Part shown: positions 1 to 6,541 of the stretch, in pieces | Layout of the letters: the number at the start of each line of letters is the position of its first letter | Position numbering within the stretch: position 1 is the stretch's first letter | From: Spirochaetia bacterium | GTDB lineage: Bacteria; Spirochaetota; Spirochaetia; PWKH01 | Reading direction: 5' to 3' | NCBI GenBank assembly: GCA_021736545.1 | Contig: JAIPFS010000080.1 | Coordinates: 1 to 6,701 of the forward strand | DNA length: 6,701 nt | Notes under the pieces: generated by a model | Seen by the model: the letters and a program-made list of their open reading frames with translations, nothing else | What the model was told of the DNA's origin: nothing | The model's database searches: none | Position numbers and translations under genes: made by a program

Positions 1-654
1 ACCTTTCAGGAAGCTCCGGGGGATGTCTTCGCCCCCATCAGGAGGAGGATTGAAACTGCAGGAAGCCAGCTGCGGCTTCGGAGCGCTGATTTTCTAGCCT
101 ATGCCCTGACCGATGTCATCGTGGACCGCTATTTCTCTGTAATTGAGGAGATGGATACCTACATCGAACCTCTGGAGGAGCAGGTACTCAGCGATCCCTC
201 ACCGGAGCACTCCTATGTCATTCACCAGGTGCGAAATGACCTGATTCAGGTCCGCAAGCTTGTGTGGCCTATGCGGGAAGTCCTCCGCTCCCTGCAGCGG
301 GACAGTGCAGAACAGTGCGATTTGATTCAGGATGAGACCCGCATGTTTTTTGGTGATGTCTACGATCACGTGATTCAGGTAATGGACCAGATTGAGTCCT
401 TCAGGGACATCTTATCGGGTATTTCTGATTTGTACATGAACAGCATCAGCCTGCGAATGAACAATATCATGAAAGTACTCACCCTGATTGCTACTATTTT
501 CATCCCCCTTACCTTTATCGCCGGCATCTACGGCATGAATTTTACCTATATGCCGGAGCTGCAGTGGCGCTGGGGCTACGCCGCAGTTTGGGTCGTCATG
601 GTCATCGCAGCTCTGGTAATGCTCCTCTTTTTCCGAAAGAAGCACTGGCTGTGA
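1..654 (+). CDS. corA: CorA-family Mg2+/divalent cation transporter, C-terminal part (5' end outside window)
   Basis: The frame is open from base 1 to the TGA at 652-654, giving 217 visible residues; the start lies left of the window. CorA proteins are usually about 310-350 residues, so roughly the last two thirds are here. The visible part opens with a stretch typical of the family (FLAYALTDVIVDRYFSVIEE), runs through the long charged helices of the stalk, then has a first membrane segment ending in the family signature GIYGMNF, with the Gly-Met-Asn triad at 532-540. A second hydrophobic segment and a basic tail (FFRKKHWL) follow. CorA is an inner-membrane pentameric channel for Mg2+ and sometimes Co2+ or Ni2+; the GMN triad forms the outer mouth of the pore. 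The gene converges on the pilus block and has no evident functional link to it. The family is certain from the motif; the exact ion is inferred from the family. Confidence 0.95.
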   Translation, partial: TFQEAPGDVFAPIRRRIETAGSQLRLRSADFLAYALTDVIVDRYFSVIEEMDTYIEPLEEQVLSDPSPEHSYVIHQVRNDLIQVRKLVWPMREVLRSLQRDSAEQCDLIQDETRMFFGDVYDHVIQVMDQIESFRDILSGISDLYMNSISLRMNNIMKVLTLIATIFIPLTFIAGIYGMNFTYMPELQWRWGYAAVWVVMVIAALVMLLFFRKKHWL

Positions 655-688
655 GCTGCGGGGAGGGGTACAGAGAGATAGTGGATGT

Positions 689-716
689 GAACCAGCGGGA
701 AGCAGTTCTTAATTTA
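689..716 (+). terminator. Weak candidate terminator for corA
   Basis: An imperfect hairpin pairs GAAC (689-692) with GTTC (705-708) and has an inner GC/GC pair around a GGGAA loop. It is followed by a short T-rich run, TTAATTTA. The stem is short and has an asymmetric bulge. It sits in the 62-base gap between the convergent corA and tip-protein stops. No better hairpin was seen there for either strand. Confidence 0.25.
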
Positions 717-1670
717 TCAGTTAGCTTCAATTGTAAATGTGAGGATATCCTGATATGTTCCGGTTTCAACATCACCGAAGTTTCCTATGGTGATTTCCGT
801 CGGGTATCTCATTCCCTCTCCTTCAGTAGGGGTGTCGCTTGATGTAAGTACAATCTCCTCCGTGGATGAGACAGTTATTAAATCACCATTGAATCGCAAA
901 GTGTATGGAATTTCACTGCCGCTGTTTGGAGAGGAGTCTAGAACCATGGCGCCGCTATTTTCTGATGAGAGAAATACCGTATAGGGAACACTGGATTCCA
1001 CAATAGTATCGAAACTGCGCATTTTTCCAGGCAGCAATTCTCCAAAGTCAAGATTTAAATCTGAAGTAGAGAAAGAGAAAGGCGAACCGCTGGAAACAAG
1101 GGCTATTCGGATATATGAATTCACCATGGTAGAGAAAATAAAAGTTTTTGTGTCTTTTAAAGTATAATTATCAGGACCATCGACAATATAGGATTGTACC
1201 GTTATCTCATCACTATATGTGCCGCCGGGAGGAAATTGGCTCCCGGGAATGGATAGAATATACTCAACCGTAATGGTGCCCGGATTGATGGCTGTCAAGT
1301 ACAAAAGGTCAGTATTTTCTGTATAGCCGGACAGGTCTTTAAGAATGTGCTGTTCAGAAGCGTCATAGAGCTGGTACTCCAGATTGCTGCCGCTCATCTC
1401 CTGTTGACGACTTATAAAATTACCAGAATTTCCAGCAGAAAAGGTAAGGAAGGCATCAGTACTACCACCCCTTCCATAATCCAGGTCAAAGGTATAGCTA
1501 TTTGTAATAGGGGCCCCTTCGTAAAGCACTGGGGGAGGAGAATCACCAAGAATATTTAGAAAAGTGTTCTTGGCTTCCAGCTGAAGAGGAATCAATGCAA
1601 GGAGGAGCATTAAGGGTAGAAATTTACAAAGCCGACTGCAAACAGTTCCAGCAGTATGTTTTCTGTACAT
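717..1670 (-). CDS. Two-domain tip-adhesin-like subunit of chaperone-usher pilus
   Basis: This is a 317-residue secreted protein. The ATG at 1670 is chosen because AGGAGG lies six bases upstream; a TTG in the same frame at 1730 would add 20 residues with no such site. A signal peptide with a basic N-region and hydrophobic core (LPLMLLLALIPLQ) ends near residue 33 at LEA/K. The mature part looks like two similar beta-rich domains. The first, about residues 34-165, contains LEYQLYDAS and ends near GGTYSDEITVQSY. The second, about 185-317, contains PYTLRF and ends GTYQDILTFTIEAN. This Gly-x-Tyr-x-Asp ending is typical of spore-coat-U-like pilin domains. Two-domain subunits encoded last in an archaic chaperone-usher operon, such as CsuE, are tip adhesins, so I infer that role; the ligand is unknown. 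The mature protein has no cysteine. It lies 56 bases after the usher stop, probably on the same transcript. It could instead be a minor shaft subunit. Confidence 0.72.
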   Translation of the reverse strand: MYRKHTAGTVCSRLCKFLPLMLLLALIPLQLEAKNTFLNILGDSPPPVLYEGAPITNSYTFDLDYGRGGSTDAFLTFSAGNSGNFISRQQEMSGSNLEYQLYDASEQHILKDLSGYTENTDLLYLTAINPGTITVEYILSIPGSQFPPGGTYSDEITVQSYIVDGPDNYTLKDTKTFIFSTMVNSYIRIALVSSGSPFSFSTSDLNLDFGELLPGKMRSFDTIVESSVPYTVFLSSENSGAMVLDSSPNSGSEIPYTLRFNGDLITVSSTEEIVLTSSDTPTEGEGMRYPTEITIGNFGDVETGTYQDILTFTIEAN

Positions 1671-1675
1671 AAAAA

Positions 1676-1681
1676 CCTCCT
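1676..1681 (-). promoter_or_regulatory. Ribosome binding site deciding the tip-protein start
   Basis: On the minus strand AGGAGG is followed by TTTTT and then the ATG at 1670. This near-perfect Shine-Dalgarno match sets the start against the TTG at 1730, which would overlap the end of the usher gene. Confidence 0.85.
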
Positions 1682-1726
1682 GATTCTTCTTTAAAACTGG
1701 ATGAAATGGTGAAATGCAAAAGTATT

Positions 1727-4700
1727 TCAAAACTCAATCCTGCCGATATGCTTAACTCCCGAAAGCATGCCTTCGGGTATTGTAATTCGATACCGTTTAT
1801 TTTCCCGGCCGTGCACGTCCATCTCATAGATACCCGGGAAGAGTCCCTCAATTCGGAATTCTCCTGCTGAATTTGTAAAAAAGTGTATCTCTTTCTCTAA
1901 CAGTGTACCATTATATGTATCAATCAGGCCATAGGTATGGGCTGCGGGTTCTCCCGATTCTCCAATAAAAGTACCTGTAATATCAATTGTTTCCAGGGAA
2001 GGTATCTGACTGAACCGTTCAGGCATGGAAGGGGCGGAAATATCATCCCCCATATGTTCGCTAACTGGATCATCTCGGGTAAACGAAGTATGGATAGTTC
2101 CGATGTCTCTATATCCGTATAGAGATTCAGGCACGGTGAGGCGATAGAAAGCTTTTTCTCTTCCCTGAATATAAAACGTATATGTTCCAGCTTTAAGGTT
2201 TTTGAAAGTAAAACGGCCATTCTTATCGGTTGCAAAGGATACCTTGTTTTTTAGTAATTTTTTGTTGAATGCATATATCTCACCCTTGCTGTTCGGCAGA
2301 AGTCTGCCCTCTGAATCATTGAATATTCCGCTTATGTGCAAGCCCCCAGTGAAAGGATAAAGAGAAGGAGATGGAACTTCAAGCTTACTGTTGAGGAGAG
2401 AATGAACAGCATTACCCCGTTCTTCAGTTGCTCCTGTCTCATATGCGGAGTCCTGAGAGAAGGTAGCTTCAATGAGTCGTCGGTACAGGTTATTCAGCTG
2501 TGCTGCTGTTCCCAAAGGAGGGAATTCCTGCCGCAAGGGCTCCCCGCCAAAGAGAAGCGTGCCCAGGCTGTACTGTCCTTCAGCATCTTCAGGTATCGAG
2601 AGACGGTAGAATCTTCGTACACCGCTGAAAACAGACATTTCATAGGTTCCCGCTGTAAGCTGGTGGATTTCAAAGTATCCTGTATCATCAGTAAACAGGT
2701 AGATCGGTTCAGCCAGGGGTTCTCCATTGAAGGTATGGACAGCACCGGTGGCGAAGACAATGGGTTTCCATTCAGGGGTGAGAAAACGGCCGGTAACACT
2801 AACGGGTTGGGTTAAGGCACCGATTTCTGCTAGAGCTGCGCCGCTGAAAGAGGGATTGAAAGTAAAGCGATCATCACCCAGCTCATATCCTACTTCCAGC
2901 TCCTTTGTCTGTATGTTGATACTGCTGCTGCTGAAGGAGTTTATTGAAGGCACAACAGCTTTATCTGCCTTTTCTGTGGAGGTGATGACTCCGCTGCCTG
3001 AAGAATTTACCAGAAGTGATTTGCCCTTGAAACTTTCCAGGGATTTAACCAGGACAAAACCGTTGCTCACAGGACGGCTGAGTGCCAGTGTATTTTCTGT
3101 ATAAACTAAGGCAGATTGAATTCCGGCGTTTGTGCTGAAATCAAAAAGATCGTCAGTTCCTTTTGAAGCATACTGATTCAGGTTAAGATTAAAGTATTGA
3201 TTATTAAATGAGGTGCCTAAACGGATATTGTCAGGAACAGGGTCTTCCAGGGAAGATCCCGAAGTCTGAAAGCTGTATGAATTGTCAAACCGCCTTTCAT
3301 TTTCCGGAGAGTAGTTTATCTGGCTTGATAAGTTCTCTCCATCCACGGAAGTGCTGAAGGTATAGTCCTTGTCGGAAGGATAATAGGATAGACTGATATA
3401 GCCGGATGGTGTTGGTGCTGCAGAAAAACCCTTATCCCATGCCAGCTGTCCCCGCGCACTGATATTGAACCCGTTAAAGGGGCGCAGGCTTGCAGATAGG
3501 GTCAGTTCGCCGCTTAGAGGATCAGAGGAGGCAGTGTTCGGAATCTCCAAAGAAGCCCGTCCGGAGATTCCTATGGAATCAAAGAGACGCTGCCCATAAC
3601 CTGCATCCAGCTGAAACATCGTATCGTTATCAGGGCTGTCCTGTGAGAAAGTCCCGAAATACCGTGTCTGATAGGAGCCGTTCAGGCTTAAGGATTTACT
3701 ATTTCTGTTTCCTATGAGGAAATGCTTGTATGATATATTGCTTTTAAAGCCTGTAGGAAGGGATGACGTAAATCGTACTGCAGAGTCCAAGTTTACATTA
3801 CCAAAAGGTCCTGCAAATTCATTATTAATTCCCAGTACCTGTTTTTCCGGATCTATTTCAAGAAAATAGCCGGAGGTAATATTATAACTGAGTCCTAATG
3901 TCTGGTTCAGAAAGATTGCTGGTGTGTCGAAATCGTCCCATGATGCTGCTCCGAGCCCGAAATTCAGGGAGGAGGCGTTCTTCGGGTAGAGGGAGCTGGA
4001 ATAGCCGAAGCGGTAGGTCTCTTCCTCTGTTTCAGAACCCTTTATCCTTTGTATTTGTACTGTATTTATTCCGCTTTTTAAGGGCAGTTTTATAAACTCA
4101 TAGGGACCAGCAGGAAGTTTCCTTTTAAGGGAGAGGTCTCCGTTTACAAAAATACTTACTTCTGCATCCTCCTCAAGAAGGATTTGTATTGTCGGGGATC
4201 GTATTAAATCAGTATCCGAGGAGTAGCTTACATCATTTTTCAGAACAATTCCCTTGCTGGCGGAGCTTGACTGAAATCGCAAAGTCTTGAAGGAAATATT
4301 TCCGCCTTGGAATAATGTTGGGCCTTGAGGGAAATCGTAGGTATATCGCAGAGAGTCAATAAGCTGCTCCGGAGCAGGCAGATTATAGGAGAAAGATGAT
4401 GCTGAATCTGGACTGAAGGCAGTTTGTGCACTGAAGGCGGCAGCGGCTGATACTGTATGCTGATGCAGATTGATGGTCGGTAAGATTCTTGCCTGAATCG
4501 GCACGGAATAAGCGCTGCCGGTTATTTTTCTGTCAATCTCAAAAGAGCTGTTCAGATACGTATTCATGAAAACGCTGAAATCAGTTTCGTCAAGAACTGT
4601 TCTGCGTTCAGCTTGTCCCATGGTGCCTCCTGAGACAGGTATCTTCTGCAGCAGTCGGTATTCCGGAGGTATGCTCAGAGATAAGGAGAGGTCAGCCTGG

Positions 4701-5068
4701 CTGAAGAATGGTTCCAGGTAATTCTTCGGCAGGCTCTCTACAGAGACCCAGGGAGGAGTATCGCTGATTTTCAGAGGTGAAAAAATTTCTTCCACGATAC
4801 TGTTATTCATGCGCTGCAGGAGGATCTTTTCAATTTCTGGAACATTTACAAAGAAGCCGCCAGCAGGTCCTATGCCGATGGAGATTATGCCTGCCTGCTG
4901 CCCATGTATCATGAGTGGCCCTTCGATGATGAGTAAATCAGATTCTTCGGCGGTTTCGTATTCAGCTGCTGCTGAATTCACGGGTATAAGAAAGAGCAGC
5001 AGGATTATGCATGCTGCGAGGAATACGTTTCCGCGGTCAGCGGTAAAAATCCGCAGAGAGCGCTGCAT
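1727..5068 (-). CDS. Outer-membrane usher of archaic-like chaperone-usher pilus, with extended C-terminus
   Basis: The predicted product is 1113 residues; archaic ushers such as CsuD are roughly 800-850. The ATG at 5068 has AAGGGG six bases upstream, while a TTG at 5086 has nothing comparable. A signal peptide (core ACIILLLFLIP) ends near residue 35. Residues about 40-135 look like the archaic usher N-domain, ending in LSLSLSIPPEYR. The beta-barrel follows. A plug-like segment sits near 302-340 (VSIFVNGDLSLKRKLPAGPY, then LPLKSGINTVQI), matching the usher pattern of a VNG motif and a G-P-Y/F turn. The late usher block near 656-750 (RPVSNGFVLV, AVVPSINSF, FNPSFSGA) also matches. After it come three related beta-sandwich repeats (near 755-840, 909-993 and 1027-1111). 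The usher would accept chaperone-subunit complexes and secrete the fibre. Cysteine occurs only in the signal peptide. The gene overlaps the chaperone by 32 bases. Function is confident; class assignment is less so. Confidence 0.88.
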   Translation of the reverse strand: MQRSLRIFTADRGNVFLAACIILLLFLIPVNSAAAEYETAEESDLLIIEGPLMIHGQQAGIISIGIGPAGGFFVNVPEIEKILLQRMNNSIVEEIFSPLKISDTPPWVSVESLPKNYLEPFFSQADLSLSLSIPPEYRLLQKIPVSGGTMGQAERRTVLDETDFSVFMNTYLNSSFEIDRKITGSAYSVPIQARILPTINLHQHTVSAAAAFSAQTAFSPDSASSFSYNLPAPEQLIDSLRYTYDFPQGPTLFQGGNISFKTLRFQSSSASKGIVLKNDVSYSSDTDLIRSPTIQILLEEDAEVSIFVNGDLSLKRKLPAGPYEFIKLPLKSGINTVQIQRIKGSETEEETYRFGYSSSLYPKNASSLNFGLGAASWDDFDTPAIFLNQTLGLSYNITSGYFLEIDPEKQVLGINNEFAGPFGNVNLDSAVRFTSSLPTGFKSNISYKHFLIGNRNSKSLSLNGSYQTRYFGTFSQDSPDNDTMFQLDAGYGQRLFDSIGISGRASLEIPNTASSDPLSGELTLSASLRPFNGFNISARGQLAWDKGFSAAPTPSGYISLSYYPSDKDYTFSTSVDGENLSSQINYSPENERRFDNSYSFQTSGSSLEDPVPDNIRLGTSFNNQYFNLNLNQYASKGTDDLFDFSTNAGIQSALVYTENTLALSRPVSNGFVLVKSLESFKGKSLLVNSSGSGVITSTEKADKAVVPSINSFSSSSINIQTKELEVGYELGDDRFTFNPSFSGAALAEIGALTQPVSVTGRFLTPEWKPIVFATGAVHTFNGEPLAEPIYLFTDDTGYFEIHQLTAGTYEMSVFSGVRRFYRLSIPEDAEGQYSLGTLLFGGEPLRQEFPPLGTAAQLNNLYRRLIEATFSQDSAYETGATEERGNAVHSLLNSKLEVPSPSLYPFTGGLHISGIFNDSEGRLLPNSKGEIYAFNKKLLKNKVSFATDKNGRFTFKNLKAGTYTFYIQGREKAFYRLTVPESLYGYRDIGTIHTSFTRDDPVSEHMGDDISAPSMPERFSQIPSLETIDITGTFIGESGEPAAHTYGLIDTYNGTLLEKEIHFFTNSAGEFRIEGLFPGIYEMDVHGRENKRYRITIPEGMLSGVKHIGRIEF
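1736..1990 (-). repeat. Usher C-terminal repeat 3 (transthyretin/carboxypeptidase-regulatory-like domain)
   Basis: Protein-level repeat, about 85 residues, running from IDITGTF to HIGRIEF at the very end of the usher. It shares with the other two copies a TG-x-F opening, a Y-N turn, an F-x-T-(D/N)-x-x-G-x-F core, a G-x-Y-x-(M/F) strand, a YR-(L/I)-(T/S)-IPE-like motif and an I-G-x-I ending. Such folds occur as the C-terminal domains of ordinary ushers; the fold here is inferred from the motif pattern. Confidence 0.75.
2090..2344 (-). repeat. Usher C-terminal repeat 2
   Basis: Second protein-level copy, from LHISGIF to DIGTIHT. Its diagnostic parts are FATDKNGRFTF, then LKAGTYTF, then FYRLTVPE. 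It is separated from repeat 3 by a linker of about 33 residues and from repeat 1 by about 68 residues that are polar and carry a short helix-like segment (AAQLNNLYRRLIEATF). Confidence 0.75.
2549..2806 (-). repeat. Usher C-terminal repeat 1
   Basis: First protein-level copy, from VSVTGRF to SLGTLLF, directly after the conserved usher block. It contains FTDDTGYFEI, LTAGTYEMSVF and FYRLSIPE. By position it corresponds to the first C-terminal plug-side domain of a normal usher, so copies 2 and 3 are the likely additions. Confidence 0.72.
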
Positions 5069-5780
5069 CAAGTTCCCCTTGTTCAAGTCCGTCCGGCCAT
5101 GGTATGAAAAACTGACGTGTATGCTCTGCTAAGATATTCTCGCCGGTGAGCTTCTCGAGCTGCTCAGGCCCTAAGCGTATCTGTGATGATCCGGTTACTC
5201 CTGAAGTGATGGTCAGTTTCGGGTTCTCCAAAAAGGTATGGGTATTACCGGTATTTTCCAGAATAATCTTAATATACGGATCATTATCCTTGATAACACG
5301 CTCCAGCCCTACGATGCTGATGTCGTGACTGATGTTTTGCGGAACAATATAGATAGTTCCTTTATACACCATGAGAATTTTAATATTTACAGTTTCTCCT
5401 TCCGGAGAAAAGTCCACGGGAAGCTGACGAGCGACAATTCTGAAAGCTTCCTCATTCTCTATCTGTCCCTGCCGGTTCCACCGTACATAGACGGTTTGGT
5501 AACTATCAGGCTGAACAACGCTCTGCTTGGGGAAAATGGTAAAGAGATTTGAAGCATCACTGAGCTCTTCGTTTCCGTCTGAATCCATCTCCCGGTGAAA
5601 CACATCTACCTGCACGGCTATGGGGGAGCCTGTATCATTTGTAACGCGGAAGGTTTGGTTTGTCCCCTGACCTACGGGATTAAAATCCTGAGAGATAGGA
5701 GAGAACTGAAAAGCGTATAAAGACGTGACTGCAGAACTTAAGAGGCTGATGACTGTCAGAATAAAAACAATTTTTTTCAT
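5037..5780 (-). CDS. PapD-like periplasmic pilus assembly chaperone
   Basis: The predicted product is 247 residues, the normal size for this family. It binds each pilin in the periplasm by lending a beta strand and delivers it to the usher. The signal peptide (MKKIVFILTVISLLSSAVTSLYA) ends near residue 23. Family marks of the first immunoglobulin-like domain appear in order: RVTNDTGSPIAVQV, then FTIFPKQSVVQPDSYQTVYV with RW after it, then EEAFRIVARQLPVDF, which matches the E-x-A/Y-R-x-x-x-x-x-LP pattern of archaic chaperones. The alternating hydrophobic donor strand is IKILMVYKGTIYIVP. The second domain begins near residue 150 and ends ALSADFYR. There is no cysteine. ATG 5780 is preferred because a GAG lies eight bases upstream; the in-frame ATG at 5786 adds only Met-His. 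The pilin terminator lies just upstream, so this gene may depend on readthrough or its own promoter. Confidence 0.9.
   Translation of the reverse strand: MKKIVFILTVISLLSSAVTSLYAFQFSPISQDFNPVGQGTNQTFRVTNDTGSPIAVQVDVFHREMDSDGNEELSDASNLFTIFPKQSVVQPDSYQTVYVRWNRQGQIENEEAFRIVARQLPVDFSPEGETVNIKILMVYKGTIYIVPQNISHDISIVGLERVIKDNDPYIKIILENTGNTHTFLENPKLTITSGVTGSSQIRLGPEQLEKLTGENILAEHTRQFFIPWPDGLEQGELDAALSADFYR
5075..5080 (-). promoter_or_regulatory. Ribosome binding site deciding the usher start
   Basis: AAGGGG on the minus strand lies six bases before the ATG at 5068, inside the 3' end of the chaperone gene. It supports the ATG over the TTG at 5086. The 32-base overlap with the chaperone suggests translational coupling. 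Confidence 0.7.
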
Positions 5781-5792
5781 ATGCATGGCTCA

Positions 5793-5821
5793 AGTATAGC
5801 ATTTTTTAGATAAAAATACAG
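5793..5821 (-). promoter_or_regulatory. Possible internal promoter for chaperone-usher-tip genes
   Basis: On the minus strand TGCTATACT forms an extended -10 (core TATACT at 5793-5798). The best -35 at 17-base spacing is CTGTAT (5816-5821), only three of six matches. The predicted transcript start falls at about 5786, on or next to the upstream ATG, so the message would be leaderless or nearly so. It lies between the pilin terminator and the chaperone gene. This is pattern evidence only. Confidence 0.35.
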
Positions 5822-5830
5822 GAATTAAAG

Positions 5831-5862
5831 AAAAAAAAGCATCCTGCGTTAATACAGGATGC
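5831..5862 (-). terminator. Strong intrinsic terminator after the pilin gene
   Basis: On the minus strand GCATCCTG (5862-5855) pairs perfectly with CAGGATGC (5846-5839) around the eight-base loop TATTAACG, and is followed by eight T residues. It begins 22 bases after the pilin stop and ends before the chaperone start. It should end most transcripts from the pilin promoter and allow only partial readthrough into the chaperone. Confidence 0.93.
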
Positions 5863-5884
5863 CTGCTGAATGCTTAATATCTAA

Positions 5885-6421
5885 TTAATTGTTAGCAATG
5901 GTGAAAGTCAGTGTGTCAGTATAATAACCAGCTGTAAGATAATCGGCAACGGTGTATGAAATATAAAATGATTTATCTATTCCGCTTCCCCCAGTTTTGC
6001 TACTAGTATTAGTTAAAATTTTTGTAGTATTTAACATACTTTGGCTAGAAATATTACCACCATCATCAATACCTTCAGAAAGTGTACCATCAGAATTTTT
6101 ATAAGAAATGTTATAATTTAAAGAATCATCGTTTTCTGTAGTATACGCAGTATCATCATAACCTTTCAAAGCCCCATTAGATGATTCCACAGTTACAGTA
6201 TAACCATTCTTTTTATTTGCTTTCTCATTTATGGTAGCTATTTCTAAATCATTTACATCTGTGCCCTGGTCAAGTGTTAAACTGGTTGATGATGTTTCCT
6301 CAGTTATTATTAGAGATGCTGCTGCAGAAACATTGCCTTTAAGTTGTAAAGTAGTTGCTGCTCCTGCAGTAAATCCGACAGCCAATAATAACACGGTTAA
6401 AATTAATAAACTTTTTTTCAT
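5885..6421 (-). CDS. Major-pilin-like subunit of the chaperone-usher pilus
   Basis: The product is 178 residues, a usual size for a shaft pilin. The ATG at 6421 has AAGGAG six bases upstream. A clean signal peptide (MKKSLLILTVLLLAVGFTAGA) ends near residue 21 at AGA/A. The mature N-terminus (ATTLQLKGNVSAAASLIITE) has alternating hydrophobics that could serve as the donor strand for the next subunit. GYTVTVESSN and LNYNISYKN follow, and the protein ends AGYYTDTLTFTIANN, the ending also seen in the tip protein and the gene at the right edge. It is rich in Ser, Thr, Asn and Gly and has no cysteine, while classical pilins have a disulfide. It sits first before a strong terminator and behind a consensus-like promoter, which fits the most abundant subunit. 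The role is inferred from context and fold pattern. Base composition is much more AT-rich than that of the usher. Confidence 0.78.
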   Translation of the reverse strand: MKKSLLILTVLLLAVGFTAGAATTLQLKGNVSAAASLIITEETSSTSLTLDQGTDVNDLEIATINEKANKKNGYTVTVESSNGALKGYDDTAYTTENDDSLNYNISYKNSDGTLSEGIDDGGNISSQSMLNTTKILTNTSSKTGGSGIDKSFYISYTVADYLTAGYYTDTLTFTIANN

Positions 6422-6427
6422 TTTTTT

Positions 6428-6433
6428 CTCCTT
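6428..6433 (-). promoter_or_regulatory. Ribosome binding site of the pilin gene
   Basis: AAGGAG on the minus strand, followed by six A residues and the ATG at 6421. It is a strong site with ideal spacing, fitting high-level translation. Confidence 0.85.
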
Positions 6434-6484
6434 ACTTTTTTACATTTACTTAAAAAACTTTTTTATTTATAAATCTACGATTAT

Positions 6485-6513
6485 AAAATAAATTATTTCT
6501 AGAAAAATGTCAA
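6485..6513 (-). promoter_or_regulatory. Probable sigma70-type promoter of the pilin gene
   Basis: An exact TTGACA -35 (6508-6513, minus strand) is followed after 17 bases by TATTTT (6485-6490), four of six matches to the -10 consensus. A perfect TATAAT lies a little further on (6480-6485) but at 22-base spacing, too long for a normal promoter. The predicted leader is about 55 bases and very AT-rich. The gap of 120 bases between the two pilin-like genes shows no hairpin terminator for the upstream gene, so some transcription may also enter from there. Confidence 0.6.
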
Positions 6514-6541
6514 CAACAAATATTCGTAAATTGTAAAATAT

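Noticed and set aside
121..654. A short stand-alone CorA-like gene starting at the GTG at 121
   Set aside because: The frame is open upstream to base 1 and the translation there already reads as CorA, so the gene is simply cut by the window edge.
1670..1730. Tip-protein start at the TTG at 1730
   Set aside because: The AGGAGG just before ATG 1670 and the signal peptide beginning there settle the start.
1736..2806. The three usher repeats as separate genes or a fusion caused by a lost stop
   Set aside because: They lie in a single frame with no internal ribosome site or start pattern, and usher C-termini normally carry domains of this kind.
2336..2815. Long open frame on the + strand, with others at 2727-3104 and 4809-5132, opposite the usher
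   Set aside because: The usher frame on the other strand is continuous and matches a known family throughout; these translations have no family pattern and no good ribosome site.
5068..5086. Usher start at the TTG at 5086
   Set aside because: The ATG at 5068 has a good ribosome site six bases upstream and leaves a normal signal peptide; the TTG has no comparable site.
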